Positions 1-5,038 of a DNA stretch of 5,038 bases are shown piece after piece. The DNA lies in NCBI GenBank assembly GCA_030619425.1, contig JAUXBJ010000200.1, forward strand, positions 1 through 5,038, in the 5' to 3' direction. The notes under the pieces are model-generated. The model saw nothing but the letters and a program-made list of their open reading frames with translations. It ran no database searches and had not been told where the DNA came from. This DNA is from a bacterium. Its GTDB lineage: Bacteria > Zixibacteria > MSB-5A5 > GN15 > FEB-12. Made by a program: the position numbers and the translations under genes. Within the stretch, counting starts at the first letter, position 1; every line of letters begins with the position of its first letter.

Positions 1-116
1 ACAGCATTACAGCGACGTTAGTATCCCGGGACAGCCTCGATTTCCGATTGGACTATATCGACGACCGGGGGCGAAAGTCGGAGAAAGCGCGCTTCAACCT
101 GGGACGCATTCGCTAG
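1..116 (+). CDS. C-terminal end of an unidentified protein (5' end outside window)
   Basis: Reading from base 3, the plus strand stays open for 37 codons and ends in TAG at 114-116. The translation ends in SLDFRLDYIDDRGRK followed by SEKARFNLGRIR, which reads like genuine protein: charged and hydrophobic residues alternate as in beta strands, with a basic tail. About 26 of 37 third codon positions are G or C, as expected for coding DNA at this composition. The other frames over this stretch give less protein-like, Pro/Arg-rich translations. The family cannot be named from so short a tail; a beta-rich envelope or surface protein is possible but speculative. The gene converges on the radical SAM gene, with 195 nt between the two stop codons. 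It was found by frame inspection, because the fragment is very short. Confidence 0.55.
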   Translation, partial: SITATLVSRDSLDFRLDYIDDRGRKSEKARFNLGRIR

Positions 117-164
117 GGTTCTGTCCCTTTCGTAGCCTGCATAATCATGTGCCCAAATTGTGGT

Positions 165-186
165 GGGGTGATCTTCAGATCGCCCC
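165..186 (+). repeat. 10-bp inverted repeat, possible 3' hairpin of the plus-strand gene
   Basis: GGGGTGATCT (165-174) pairs with AGATCGCCCC (177-186). The only imperfection is T169 opposite G182, which is a G-U wobble in plus-strand RNA but an A-C mismatch in minus-strand RNA. It therefore favours the plus transcript, whose stop codon lies 49 nt upstream. No U-tract follows (GCATAACTC comes next), so it is not a classical intrinsic terminator. It could be an RNA-stabilising or rho-assisted 3' element, or simply a dispersed palindrome. Confidence 0.5.
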
Positions 187-202
187 GCATAACTCTGTGG
201 GC

Positions 203-222
203 GGCAGACGCCCTCGTCTGCC
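203..222. repeat. Perfect 8-bp hairpin repeat
   Basis: GGCAGACG (203-210) and CGTCTGCC (215-222) are perfect inverted complements around a CCCT loop. The left arm plus loop, GGCAGACGCCC, resembles GGCAGAGACGCCC within the dyad at 1398-1421, so the two may belong to one dispersed intergenic repeat family. No U-tract follows on either strand. The role is unknown. Confidence 0.5.
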
Positions 223-226
223 CCTG

Positions 227-250
227 TGCTTTGACTCCGCTCAGCATGAC
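227..250. repeat. Dispersed intergenic repeat-like unit (CTGAGCGGAGTC core)
   Basis: The minus strand reads GTCATGCTGAGC followed by GGAGTCAAAGCA. From memory, units of the form TCATNCTGAGCGNAGTC-AAG recur in many copies in intergenic DNA of several uncultured and environmental bacterial lineages. Only one copy is present here, so its repetitive nature cannot be shown from the window. It lies between the hairpins at 203-222 and 257-280, with gaps of 4 and 6 nt. Confidence 0.4.
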
Positions 251-255
251 ATCCA

Positions 256-281
256 CGTGGCGCACGAGGACGTACACCACG
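256..281 (-). repeat. 11-bp hairpin favouring minus-strand RNA, downstream of the radical SAM gene
   Basis: GTGGCGCACG (257-266) faces CGTACACCAC (271-280) across an AGGA loop, and C256 pairs with G281. The two imperfect positions, C261 opposite A276 and C263 opposite A274, become G-U wobbles in minus-strand RNA, so only that transcript forms a continuous stem. It begins about 30 nt past the minus-strand stop codon at 312-314. No U-tract follows, so a classical intrinsic terminator is not supported; a 3'-end structure or dispersed palindrome fits better. Confidence 0.5.
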
Positions 282-311
282 CACGATAACCACCACCTGA
301 AACACCAGCCC

Positions 312-1247
312 TCACTCTTCAAAGGGATGTTGTTTGTCGAAGTCCGGGAGATAGTGCGACGGGCTGGAAATATCCTGCACCCAGCCGCGATGGAAACCCA
401 AACGTTCGAATTCGTCGAGTACTTGTTCGTATTCCCCCGGATGCAGGCGGCGGTTCAATATGGGATGTTTTTGCACCGCCGGGGTGGGGTGGTATTGCGA
501 CATGAGCGAGATGTGAACATCCGGTGAGAGTTCGTCGGCGATGAATTTCAGTACCGCCACGCTGTTCTCGACGTGTCCCGGCAGCACCAGATGACGGATG
601 ATCAAGCCTCTGGTTATGTGTCCCTCGTTGTCCAACTCGATCTCGGCTCCTCTCTGTCGATACATCTCCCGGACAGCAGCGCCGGCCACCTCGACATAAT
701 CCGTTACGTCGGAGTATTCGTGCGCCAGATTGTTGTCCATATACTTCATGTCCGGCAGGTACACGTCGATGTCAGCCTCCAACGAACTGATCGTCTCGGC
801 GAGGTCATAACTGTTCGTGTTGTAAACGTAAGTAGGGTGTCGTCCTCGCTCCGACAGCGCCTGCATGATCATCCTCATTTGGGCCAGGCAGTGAGATGGA
901 GATACAAACCCCACCCCTCTGGCCCCGTTGTCCAGTATCTCCTCGATCTGACGGACAGCTTCCTCCAGCGACATGGTGACGGATGACGTGCTCCGGCGAT
1001 TCGAGGAGATCTGGTGGTTTTGACAGTAGATGCACTGAAGATTGCAGTGCGCGAAGAAGATATTGCATATCCCGTGCTTGCCTGACAACACCGGTTCCTC
1101 GCCCATGTGACAGCAGATAGAGGATATCGGCAGTTCCGTGCCTACCTCACAATAGCCCAACTCGCCGTCAACGCGGTTGGCGCCGCAACCACGCGGGCAG
1201 AGTATGCAGGGGCTCATACATTCATGGTTGTCCATCCAGTCGGTCAT
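312..1247 (-). CDS. PflX-type radical SAM Fe-S protein (COG1313 family)
   Basis: This complete 311-residue protein has the length and motif order of the PflX family, whose members are often annotated as putative pyruvate formate-lyase activating enzymes but whose substrates are generally unknown. C68, C72 and C75 in HCNLQCIYCQN form the CX3CX2C motif that binds the SAM-coordinating [4Fe-4S] cluster. The N-terminal CILCPRGCGANR has C14, C17 and C21, with C33 following in GYC, the family's signature extra cysteine set; HMGEEPVLSG (47-56) is also typical. Later motifs are GFVSPSH (113-119), VYNTNSYD (141-148), DVYLPDMKY (161-169) and RHLVLPGH (218-225). It is probably cytosolic: no signal peptide or membrane segment is visible. 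ATG 1245-1247 is the first usable start after an in-frame stop at 1299-1301, but the nearest RBS-like sequence, GAGAAG, leaves only 3 nt of spacing. No glycyl-radical enzyme, MEMO1-like or AMMECR1-like partner lies in the window. The family call is firm; the reaction is unknown. Confidence 0.93.
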   Translation of the reverse strand: MTDWMDNHECMSPCILCPRGCGANRVDGELGYCEVGTELPISSICCHMGEEPVLSGKHGICNIFFAHCNLQCIYCQNHQISSNRRSTSSVTMSLEEAVRQIEEILDNGARGVGFVSPSHCLAQMRMIMQALSERGRHPTYVYNTNSYDLAETISSLEADIDVYLPDMKYMDNNLAHEYSDVTDYVEVAGAAVREMYRQRGAEIELDNEGHITRGLIIRHLVLPGHVENSVAVLKFIADELSPDVHISLMSQYHPTPAVQKHPILNRRLHPGEYEQVLDEFERLGFHRGWVQDISSPSHYLPDFDKQHPFEE

Positions 1248-1280
1248 GCGCTTCTCGGTACCAAAGTAGTCCTTTGGGTC

Positions 1281-1309
1281 AAGATAACTGTGGTCCGCTC
1301 ATGTTTCAA
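1281..1309 (-). promoter_or_regulatory. Possible sigma70-type promoter of the radical SAM gene
   Basis: On the minus strand TTGAAA (1309-1304, 5 of 6 to TTGACA) is followed after exactly 17 nt by TATCTT (1286-1281, 4 of 6 to TATAAT). Transcription would begin near 1274, giving a leader of about 27 nt before the ATG at 1247. Position and spacing are good, but the host's promoter consensus is unknown and such matches arise by chance. Confidence 0.3.
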
Positions 1310-1397
1310 GGGATACATGTGCCGTCAGGCGTCTCACCCTTCGAGTTCGCTCTGGATGAGGCTTGGCACGCGCGAAGCGCGAAGAGCAGGCTTGCCT

Positions 1398-1421
1398 GTG
1401 TCGGGCAGAGACGCCCGACAC
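1398..1421. repeat. Perfect 9-bp inverted repeat
   Basis: GTGTCGGGC (1398-1406) is exactly complementary to GCCCGACAC (1413-1421), with a 6-nt AGAGAC loop. CTGTG at 1396-1400 and CACAG at 1422-1426 offer a competing outer pairing. No U-tract follows on either strand, so a terminator is unlikely. Its core resembles the hairpin at 203-222 beyond the other end of the radical SAM gene. Confidence 0.55.
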
Positions 1422-1458
1422 CACAGAATACGTCTGCTGGACAGGGAAACACGGATGG

Positions 1459-1478
1459 ATTCCCGTCTGCGCGGGAAT
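1459..1478. repeat. dRS3-like palindrome (ATTCCC-N8-GGGAAT)
   Basis: ATTCCC (1459-1464), 8 nt, then GGGAAT (1473-1478) match the spaced palindrome described for Neisseria dRS3 repeats; G1465-C1472 adds a seventh pair. Similar ATTCCCG...CGGGAATGAC units are scattered through many unrelated genomes, so this is a structural resemblance and not evidence of Neisseria ancestry. GGGAA at 1444-1448 could compete for pairing with TTCCC at 1460-1464. Confidence 0.6.
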
Positions 1479-1515
1479 GACATTGGTGAGGCCGGGTATT
1501 AATGAGGGCTGACTT

Positions 1516-1547
1516 CTGGTGACGGCAGGTGCGCGCAGAGCCACCAG
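1516..1547. repeat. 6-bp inverted repeat with 20-nt loop
   Basis: CTGGTG (1516-1521) pairs with CACCAG (1542-1547). The loop is long and the stem short, so stability is doubtful. It is listed because it sits in the row of dyads filling this gap. Confidence 0.3.
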
Positions 1548-1589
1548 GTGACACGCCACTGCGCGAAGCACGAAAGATGATCGGATTAC

Positions 1590-1602
1590 GGCGCGTAGCG
1601 CC
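1590..1602. repeat. Small GC hairpin GGCGC-GTA-GCGCC
   Basis: A perfect 5-bp GC stem with a 3-nt loop is followed by AAAA on the plus strand. It lies just beyond the minus-strand terminator. It is too short and lacks the T-run orientation for a terminator of either flanking gene. Confidence 0.35.
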
Positions 1603-1616
1603 AAAAGGTCATTTAT

Positions 1617-1652
1617 GACAAAAAGAAGCGAGGAGAAAACTCCTCGCTTCTT
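1617..1652 (-). terminator. Strong rho-independent terminator of the long dockerin-type gene
   Basis: AAGAAGCGAGGAG (1623-1635) and CTCCTCGCTTCTT (1640-1652) form a perfect 13-bp stem around a 4-nt loop. Read on the minus strand, the stem is GC-rich at its base-distal part and runs into TTTTTGTC, a proper U-tract, 27 nt after the TAA stop codon. The plus-strand side continues TTGTATAGTC, a much poorer tract, so function is mainly for the minus strand. It should isolate the long gene from the radical SAM gene downstream. Confidence 0.88.
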
Positions 1653-1656
1653 GTAT

Positions 1657-1672
1657 AGTCAGAAAACTGACT
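1657..1672 (-). repeat. Small hairpin between stop codon and terminator
   Basis: AGTCAG (1657-1662) and CTGACT (1667-1672) form a perfect 6-bp stem around a 4-nt loop. Its loop (TTTT in the minus-strand transcript) is the same as that of the terminator hairpin 4 nt away. It starts 6 nt after the stop codon, so the transcript would end in two tandem stem-loops. Confidence 0.45.
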
Positions 1673-1678
1673 TCTGGC

Positions 1679-4600
1679 TTAGAAGCACCAGTCAAAGCAC
1701 GGGCAAGGACCGTCGGCGTACAGATAATCAATCAAGTACAAGACGTCGTCCATATCAACTACGCCGTCGCAGTTAACATCGCCCAAATGCATGAACGGAA
1801 TCGGGCCGGGGCCCTCAAGGTTCACATAGCAGACCAGGTACATAACGTCGGCCAGGTCGATCAAACCGTCATTATTGACGTCGCCACGACCAGCGCCAAC
1901 CCACTTGTTAGCCAGTTTACCAAGAGCTACGATCTCAGCGGAGGATCCACCCGTGATACCGTGCATGCCAAACTGAGCCACGGCGAGTTCATACGTGTCG
2001 CCGCCGAACCAATCGTGCGAGGCAATGGTAAAGTGAGCTTCCCGGTCACTGCCATCTTCAGTAGATGCATACTCACCAGGAGGCAAATTCAGCCAATGCC
2101 ATGCGGAGTCGCCGAGGTAGATATCACCCCACCATGCGTTGTAACCACACAACTGCACAGCGTTGATCATAGGCTCAAAGTCCACATTGGTGTTGTTGCC
2201 ACCGATCGGTTCGGTGCTGGCGCAACCAAACGGGAACTTCATCATTCCCCAGGCCACGTCGCCGACACCGGATTCGGTAACCCAGGCAGCCGAACCATCG
2301 CGGTCGATGGAGGTTTCGTCGTCACCAACGTCGTAGTCCATGACAGCACCCATCTTCCAACCAAGCACGGAATCACCATTACGTTCGGTGATTTCCATGA
2401 TCTCGATTGTCAGATCCTTGAACGGCGCAAAGTCGACTGCGCCGACTGTGCGGGATTCACACCAGAGACCCATTGTCAGGGAGTTATCAAAGGGAGCACC
2501 AAAGTTCTCCCAATCCCAAACATACATGCCACCCCAGCTGAAGTCCTGCATACTGTCGATGTAGGTCTTGCAGATCAGGTTACCATTGATCGGAGTGTAG
2601 GTGTAACCGTCATCGGAGTAACCGTTGAAGCAATACAGCTCCACGTCCTCGTCGAGATACGCCTTACACTCGCCATCACACCAGTTCGGATCCGGCTGGT
2701 GAGACCAGTAGCTGGACTCTTCACCCGCGCCATGCCAGGCTTGAGTGTTGATGGCCTGCTCATATACGCCATTGGCCCAAATGAAGGCGCCCTGGAAGAT
2801 GGATTCGTCATCGCCGTCGATGTCCATGCCCCACGGAACCTGCCAGTCGTCACCAGTGGCGATACGACCAGTGTTGGTTACACTGTGGATGTTAGCCGCA
2901 CCCATACCGAAGTTAAGATCGGTAGTGTCGACCAAACAGCCACCCACGATGGTCACATGAACTTCCGGAGGCGGGACAGAGGAAATGCTCTGATGCAGGA
3001 AGAAGTCCGGATCATCAGTGTCAATAAGCATAAAGAAGTCCTGCGGACCACGCAGGATCAGCGCCTGATTAACATCGATCCAAACACTAACCGTGTCACC
3101 GGCAGCCAACAACTCACCGTCGACCGGCGAAATCACGCCGTCGGAGTAGGTGTTGGTCTGAATGAAGCCCGGAATCGCAGCGGCGCCCAGATTCATCATC
3201 TGCTCGCCACGGTCACGAGTAATAAAGTACTCGTCGATATCCGGTTCCATTGACTTCACCAACGCCTTGCTCGAGAAGGTCTCGGTCAGTTTGTCGGTGA
3301 TGCTGGCAGCCCGATCCATAACCCCCGGACGCACCGCTCTGGACGCGAAGTCCGCGGGAATCCAAGGATGAGTCTGGTTCTCGTCGATGGTAAAGCTGTT
3401 GAAAGTCAGGTCGGCGCAACCGGTGTTGGCCAAGAGGCCCGGAATCTCAACCGCGAGGTTAGGATCCGCACCAAACTCGACCGAAATGGCCGGCGCGTAC
3501 GACTGAATTTCCAGACGTGGTCGATCACCCTTGGGAGTATCGCCCAGGACGTAGAGAGCGCCATAGTGGTCGCTCATGGCTACATAGCCGGGAGCGATGG
3601 CAAAACTCAACGCCACGGAGTTCGGGTAACCACCCCAGCTCACACGACGACGGAAGATCTCGCGATCGATCGCCTCAACATCAGTGTCAAGGTAGTTGAT
3701 GAAGCCGTGATGACCGGCAACAAACAGCTTATCCGAGACACCTTCCGGCTCACAAGTAAGAGCCGCGTCGCCCCAGTAGTTGTTGTACTCCGGGCTGTCG
3801 TAGGCCCAGAGGAAGTTGCCGTTGCTCTTCTGGAAAGCAACCACGCGGCCACCATGGACCGTGTTCACCCAGCCCGACTCACCAAGGCAATAAACCATGG
3901 CCATGTCGATTACCGGGGTCGGAGCGCCCGTTGCGCCGCGTCCACCCATCGAGCCGACCGCGTACTTCAATGACATATCAACCGTGTTGATGGCATAGAA
4001 GACACCGTCGCCGGGATGGTAGGCTTGTGCAATGTCCGAGTTGACGTACAGCACGCCATTCTCGTACGAGCAGCCACCCGGGAAGCCTTCAGCAAGCTGC
4101 GGGCCTTCCGGGAAGACAATGTTAGCCTGGAGGTCGCTGAACGAAGTGGGGGGGCCGCCGACAGCGGCATTGATCTTATAGACGTCACCCTCTACGCCAC
4201 CCGGGAAGGTGCAGTAGTAGAGGTTGGTGCCGTCAGTAGCGCCGGACCGGCGAACGGAACCAGTGGCGAGATCGACCGGGTTATTACCCGCGACGGTGGT
4301 ATCGCCCCATCCGGCATATAGCTGACCGGTGGCCGCGTTAGCAGCAACGATCGAGCCGTCATCGGTACCCCAGTACACTATGTCGGTACCACCCTGATCC
4401 AGGATGATAAAGTTAGTGTGACGGGTATTACCGAACAGACCCAGAGGGCCGACGGTAGAGATGTCGCGGCTCCAAATATATGCGCCGGTGGCAAAATCCC
4501 AGGCGCTGATGGAGCTTTGGTCACCACCACTGATGTACATCACACCGTTGTGAATATGCGGAGTACAACGAATGTAGTTCCCCAACGGGAAACCGGAGAT

Positions 4601-5038
4601 GGTGTACGCTGGAGTACCGGTGGCCAGATCAAACACCTGCACCTGGTTTTGCCAGACACAAGCGATCTTGTCGCCGGAAATAGCCGGGCCGGTGTACTCG
4701 ATCAAGTTGGTCGGGTGCACATAGGCCCACTGCACTGTCAGGTTACACTGGGCATCGCCAAAACCATTGAACGATGCGCCGGTGCGCGCCTGATCGTGCT
4801 GGTGTGTAAACCAGTCTTCGCCGGCCTTTTCGTTTTCACTGCAATCCCGCTCGTCATACGGCCAGCAGCAATGATAGGATGAGGCAACGAAGGCGAGGTC
4901 ACTGGGGACGCCGCCCCAGGATTCCCAGATCAACTCCCAGTAGCCGTTCCAGATTTCGGCTGCGCCGTCGTTCCGGCCGCTGCCGCCGAAGTCAGTCATG
5001 GTAGCGATACCCTCGTCTTCGGTCGGAGCAAAGGATTC
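1679..5038 (-). CDS. Exported-type multidomain protein: PQQ-like beta-propeller, ASH-like region, dockerin-like C-terminus (N-terminus outside window)
   Basis: The frame is open from the window edge (13 codons before the first ATG at 4999), so 1119 residues are visible and the true start, with any signal peptide, lies further right; TAA is at 1679-1681. Numbering from that ATG, residues about 62-487 carry some eight repeats of a PQQ-like propeller type, such as VQVFDLATGTPAYTI, ISAWDFATGAYIWSRD, VVAFQKSNGNFLWAYD and FSFAIAPGY-like strands ending in GALYVLGD. Residues about 495-690 look like a beta-sandwich of ASH/Hydin style (LLANTGCADLTFNSFTIDE, later FFMLIDTDDPDFF) with a charged insert near 552-603. 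Residues about 691-1030 are Trp-, Gly- and Asp-rich and unassigned. At 1039-1090, GDVNNDGLIDLADVMYL and GDVNCDGVVDMDDVLYL are two EF-hand-like calcium loops of type I dockerin style (D1040, N1042, D1044, D1048, D1051; D1074, N1076, D1078, D1082, D1085). The tail DGPCPCFDWCF is Cys-rich. About 24 cysteines suggest an oxidising extracytoplasmic location. Enzyme activity is not indicated; binding or structural use is inferred. It has its own terminator. Confidence 0.93.
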   Translation of the reverse strand, partial: ESFAPTEDEGIATMTDFGGSGRNDGAAEIWNGYWELIWESWGGVPSDLAFVASSYHCCWPYDERDCSENEKAGEDWFTHQHDQARTGASFNGFGDAQCNLTVQWAYVHPTNLIEYTGPAISGDKIACVWQNQVQVFDLATGTPAYTISGFPLGNYIRCTPHIHNGVMYISGGDQSSISAWDFATGAYIWSRDISTVGPLGLFGNTRHTNFIILDQGGTDIVYWGTDDGSIVAANAATGQLYAGWGDTTVAGNNPVDLATGSVRRSGATDGTNLYYCTFPGGVEGDVYKINAAVGGPPTSFSDLQANIVFPEGPQLAEGFPGGCSYENGVLYVNSDIAQAYHPGDGVFYAINTVDMSLKYAVGSMGGRGATGAPTPVIDMAMVYCLGESGWVNTVHGGRVVAFQKSNGNFLWAYDSPEYNNYWGDAALTCEPEGVSDKLFVAGHHGFINYLDTDVEAIDREIFRRRVSWGGYPNSVALSFAIAPGYVAMSDHYGALYVLGDTPKGDRPRLEIQSYAPAISVEFGADPNLAVEIPGLLANTGCADLTFNSFTIDENQTHPWIPADFASRAVRPGVMDRAASITDKLTETFSSKALVKSMEPDIDEYFITRDRGEQMMNLGAAAIPGFIQTNTYSDGVISPVDGELLAAGDTVSVWIDVNQALILRGPQDFFMLIDTDDPDFFLHQSISSVPPPEVHVTIVGGCLVDTTDLNFGMGAANIHSVTNTGRIATGDDWQVPWGMDIDGDDESIFQGAFIWANGVYEQAINTQAWHGAGEESSYWSHQPDPNWCDGECKAYLDEDVELYCFNGYSDDGYTYTPINGNLICKTYIDSMQDFSWGGMYVWDWENFGAPFDNSLTMGLWCESRTVGAVDFAPFKDLTIEIMEITERNGDSVLGWKMGAVMDYDVGDDETSIDRDGSAAWVTESGVGDVAWGMMKFPFGCASTEPIGGNNTNVDFEPMINAVQLCGYNAWWGDIYLGDSAWHWLNLPPGEYASTEDGSDREAHFTIASHDWFGGDTYELAVAQFGMHGITGGSSAEIVALGKLANKWVGAGRGDVNNDGLIDLADVMYLVCYVNLEGPGPIPFMHLGDVNCDGVVDMDDVLYLIDYLYADGPCPCFDWCF

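Larger units (their letters stand above)
1248..1678. other. 431-nt intergenic region built largely of small dyads and repeats
   Basis: Apart from the possible promoter near its left end and the terminator near its right end, this stretch has no ORF with convincing protein character. Its middle, 1369-1602, is a run of short inverted repeats: CGCGC/GCGCG at 1369-1381, CAGG/CCTG at 1387-1398, a 9-bp stem at 1398-1421, an ATTCCC/GGGAAT dyad at 1459-1478, CTGGTG/CACCAG at 1516-1547 and GGCGC/GCGCC at 1590-1602. GCGCGAAGCGCGAA at 1370-1383 recurs with one mismatch at 1561-1574, and CTGACTTCTGG occurs at 1509-1519 and 1667-1677. Confidence 0.6.

Noticed and set aside
18..527. Open frames crossing the convergent gap (minus 18-305 and 113-322, plus 147-527)
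   Set aside because: They run through hairpins and repeat units and overlap either the partial plus-strand gene or the radical SAM gene; their Arg/Cys-rich translations look like translated repeat DNA.
1398..1421. Second terminator or attenuator
   Set aside because: The stem is good but no T-run follows on either strand.
1369..1602. CRISPR array
   Set aside because: The repeats here are short, unequal and irregularly spaced; there is no constant 24-37-nt repeat with uniform spacers.
1107..1604. Open frames in and around the 1248-1678 gap (plus 1107-1502 and 1274-1480, minus 1299-1604 and 1306-1554)
   Set aside because: They translate palindromic repeats (for example CHSRADGNP from the dRS3-like unit), a familiar artefact, and lack homology-like sequence.
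1787..3253. A 488-codon open frame on the plus strand, antisense to the long gene
   Set aside because: It lies codon-for-codon in register opposite the real CDS, so it stays open merely because the gene rarely uses TTA, CTA and TCA codons. Its translation shows no domain or plausible composition, whereas the minus strand has clear domains.
3368..4882. Further plus-strand open frames of 100-200 codons (3368-3973, 4016-4321, 4418-4882)
   Set aside because: These are antisense shadows of the same propeller-coding region, with no recognisable motifs.
1679..5038. Functional PQQ-dependent alcohol or glucose dehydrogenase
   Set aside because: Only the propeller repeat pattern is shared; I do not see the vicinal-cysteine and calcium/PQQ ligand arrangement of the quinoprotein dehydrogenases, and the rest of the protein is unlike those enzymes.

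Overview
The window looks like chromosomal DNA of an uncultured bacterium from the FCB superphylum or a neighbouring lineage; candidate phylum Zixibacteria is my best guess. This is inferred from one long extracytoplasmic-type protein with a PQQ-like beta-propeller and a C-terminal dockerin-like EF-hand pair, and from intergenic DNA full of short hairpin repeats of a kind common in such genomes. No rRNA, tRNA or phylogenetic marker gene is present, so the assignment is soft.

Layout: (1) positions 1-116 hold the last 37 codons of an unidentified plus-strand gene. (2) Positions 117-311 are a convergent intergenic gap with three hairpins and one dispersed-repeat-like unit. (3) Positions 312-1247, minus strand, encode a complete PflX-type (COG1313) radical SAM protein. 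(4) Positions 1248-1678 are a 431-nt gap with a possible promoter for the radical SAM gene, a mosaic of small dyads (one matching the ATTCCC-N8-GGGAAT pattern of Neisseria dRS3 elements) and a strong minus-strand rho-independent terminator. (5) Positions 1679-5038, minus strand, are one very long CDS running off the right edge: propeller, beta-sandwich (ASH-like) region, a roughly 340-residue region I cannot assign, then dockerin-like repeats and a Cys-rich tail.

The two minus-strand genes are co-oriented, but a terminator separates them, so they are probably independent transcription units. Nothing suggests a shared pathway: one product is a presumably cytosolic Fe-S enzyme, the other a presumably exported structural or binding protein. 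I see no CRISPR array, transposase, integrase, toxin-antitoxin pair or defence gene, and no clear new multi-gene system. The less ordinary material is the domain combination of the long protein, its unassigned central region, and the structured intergenic DNA.
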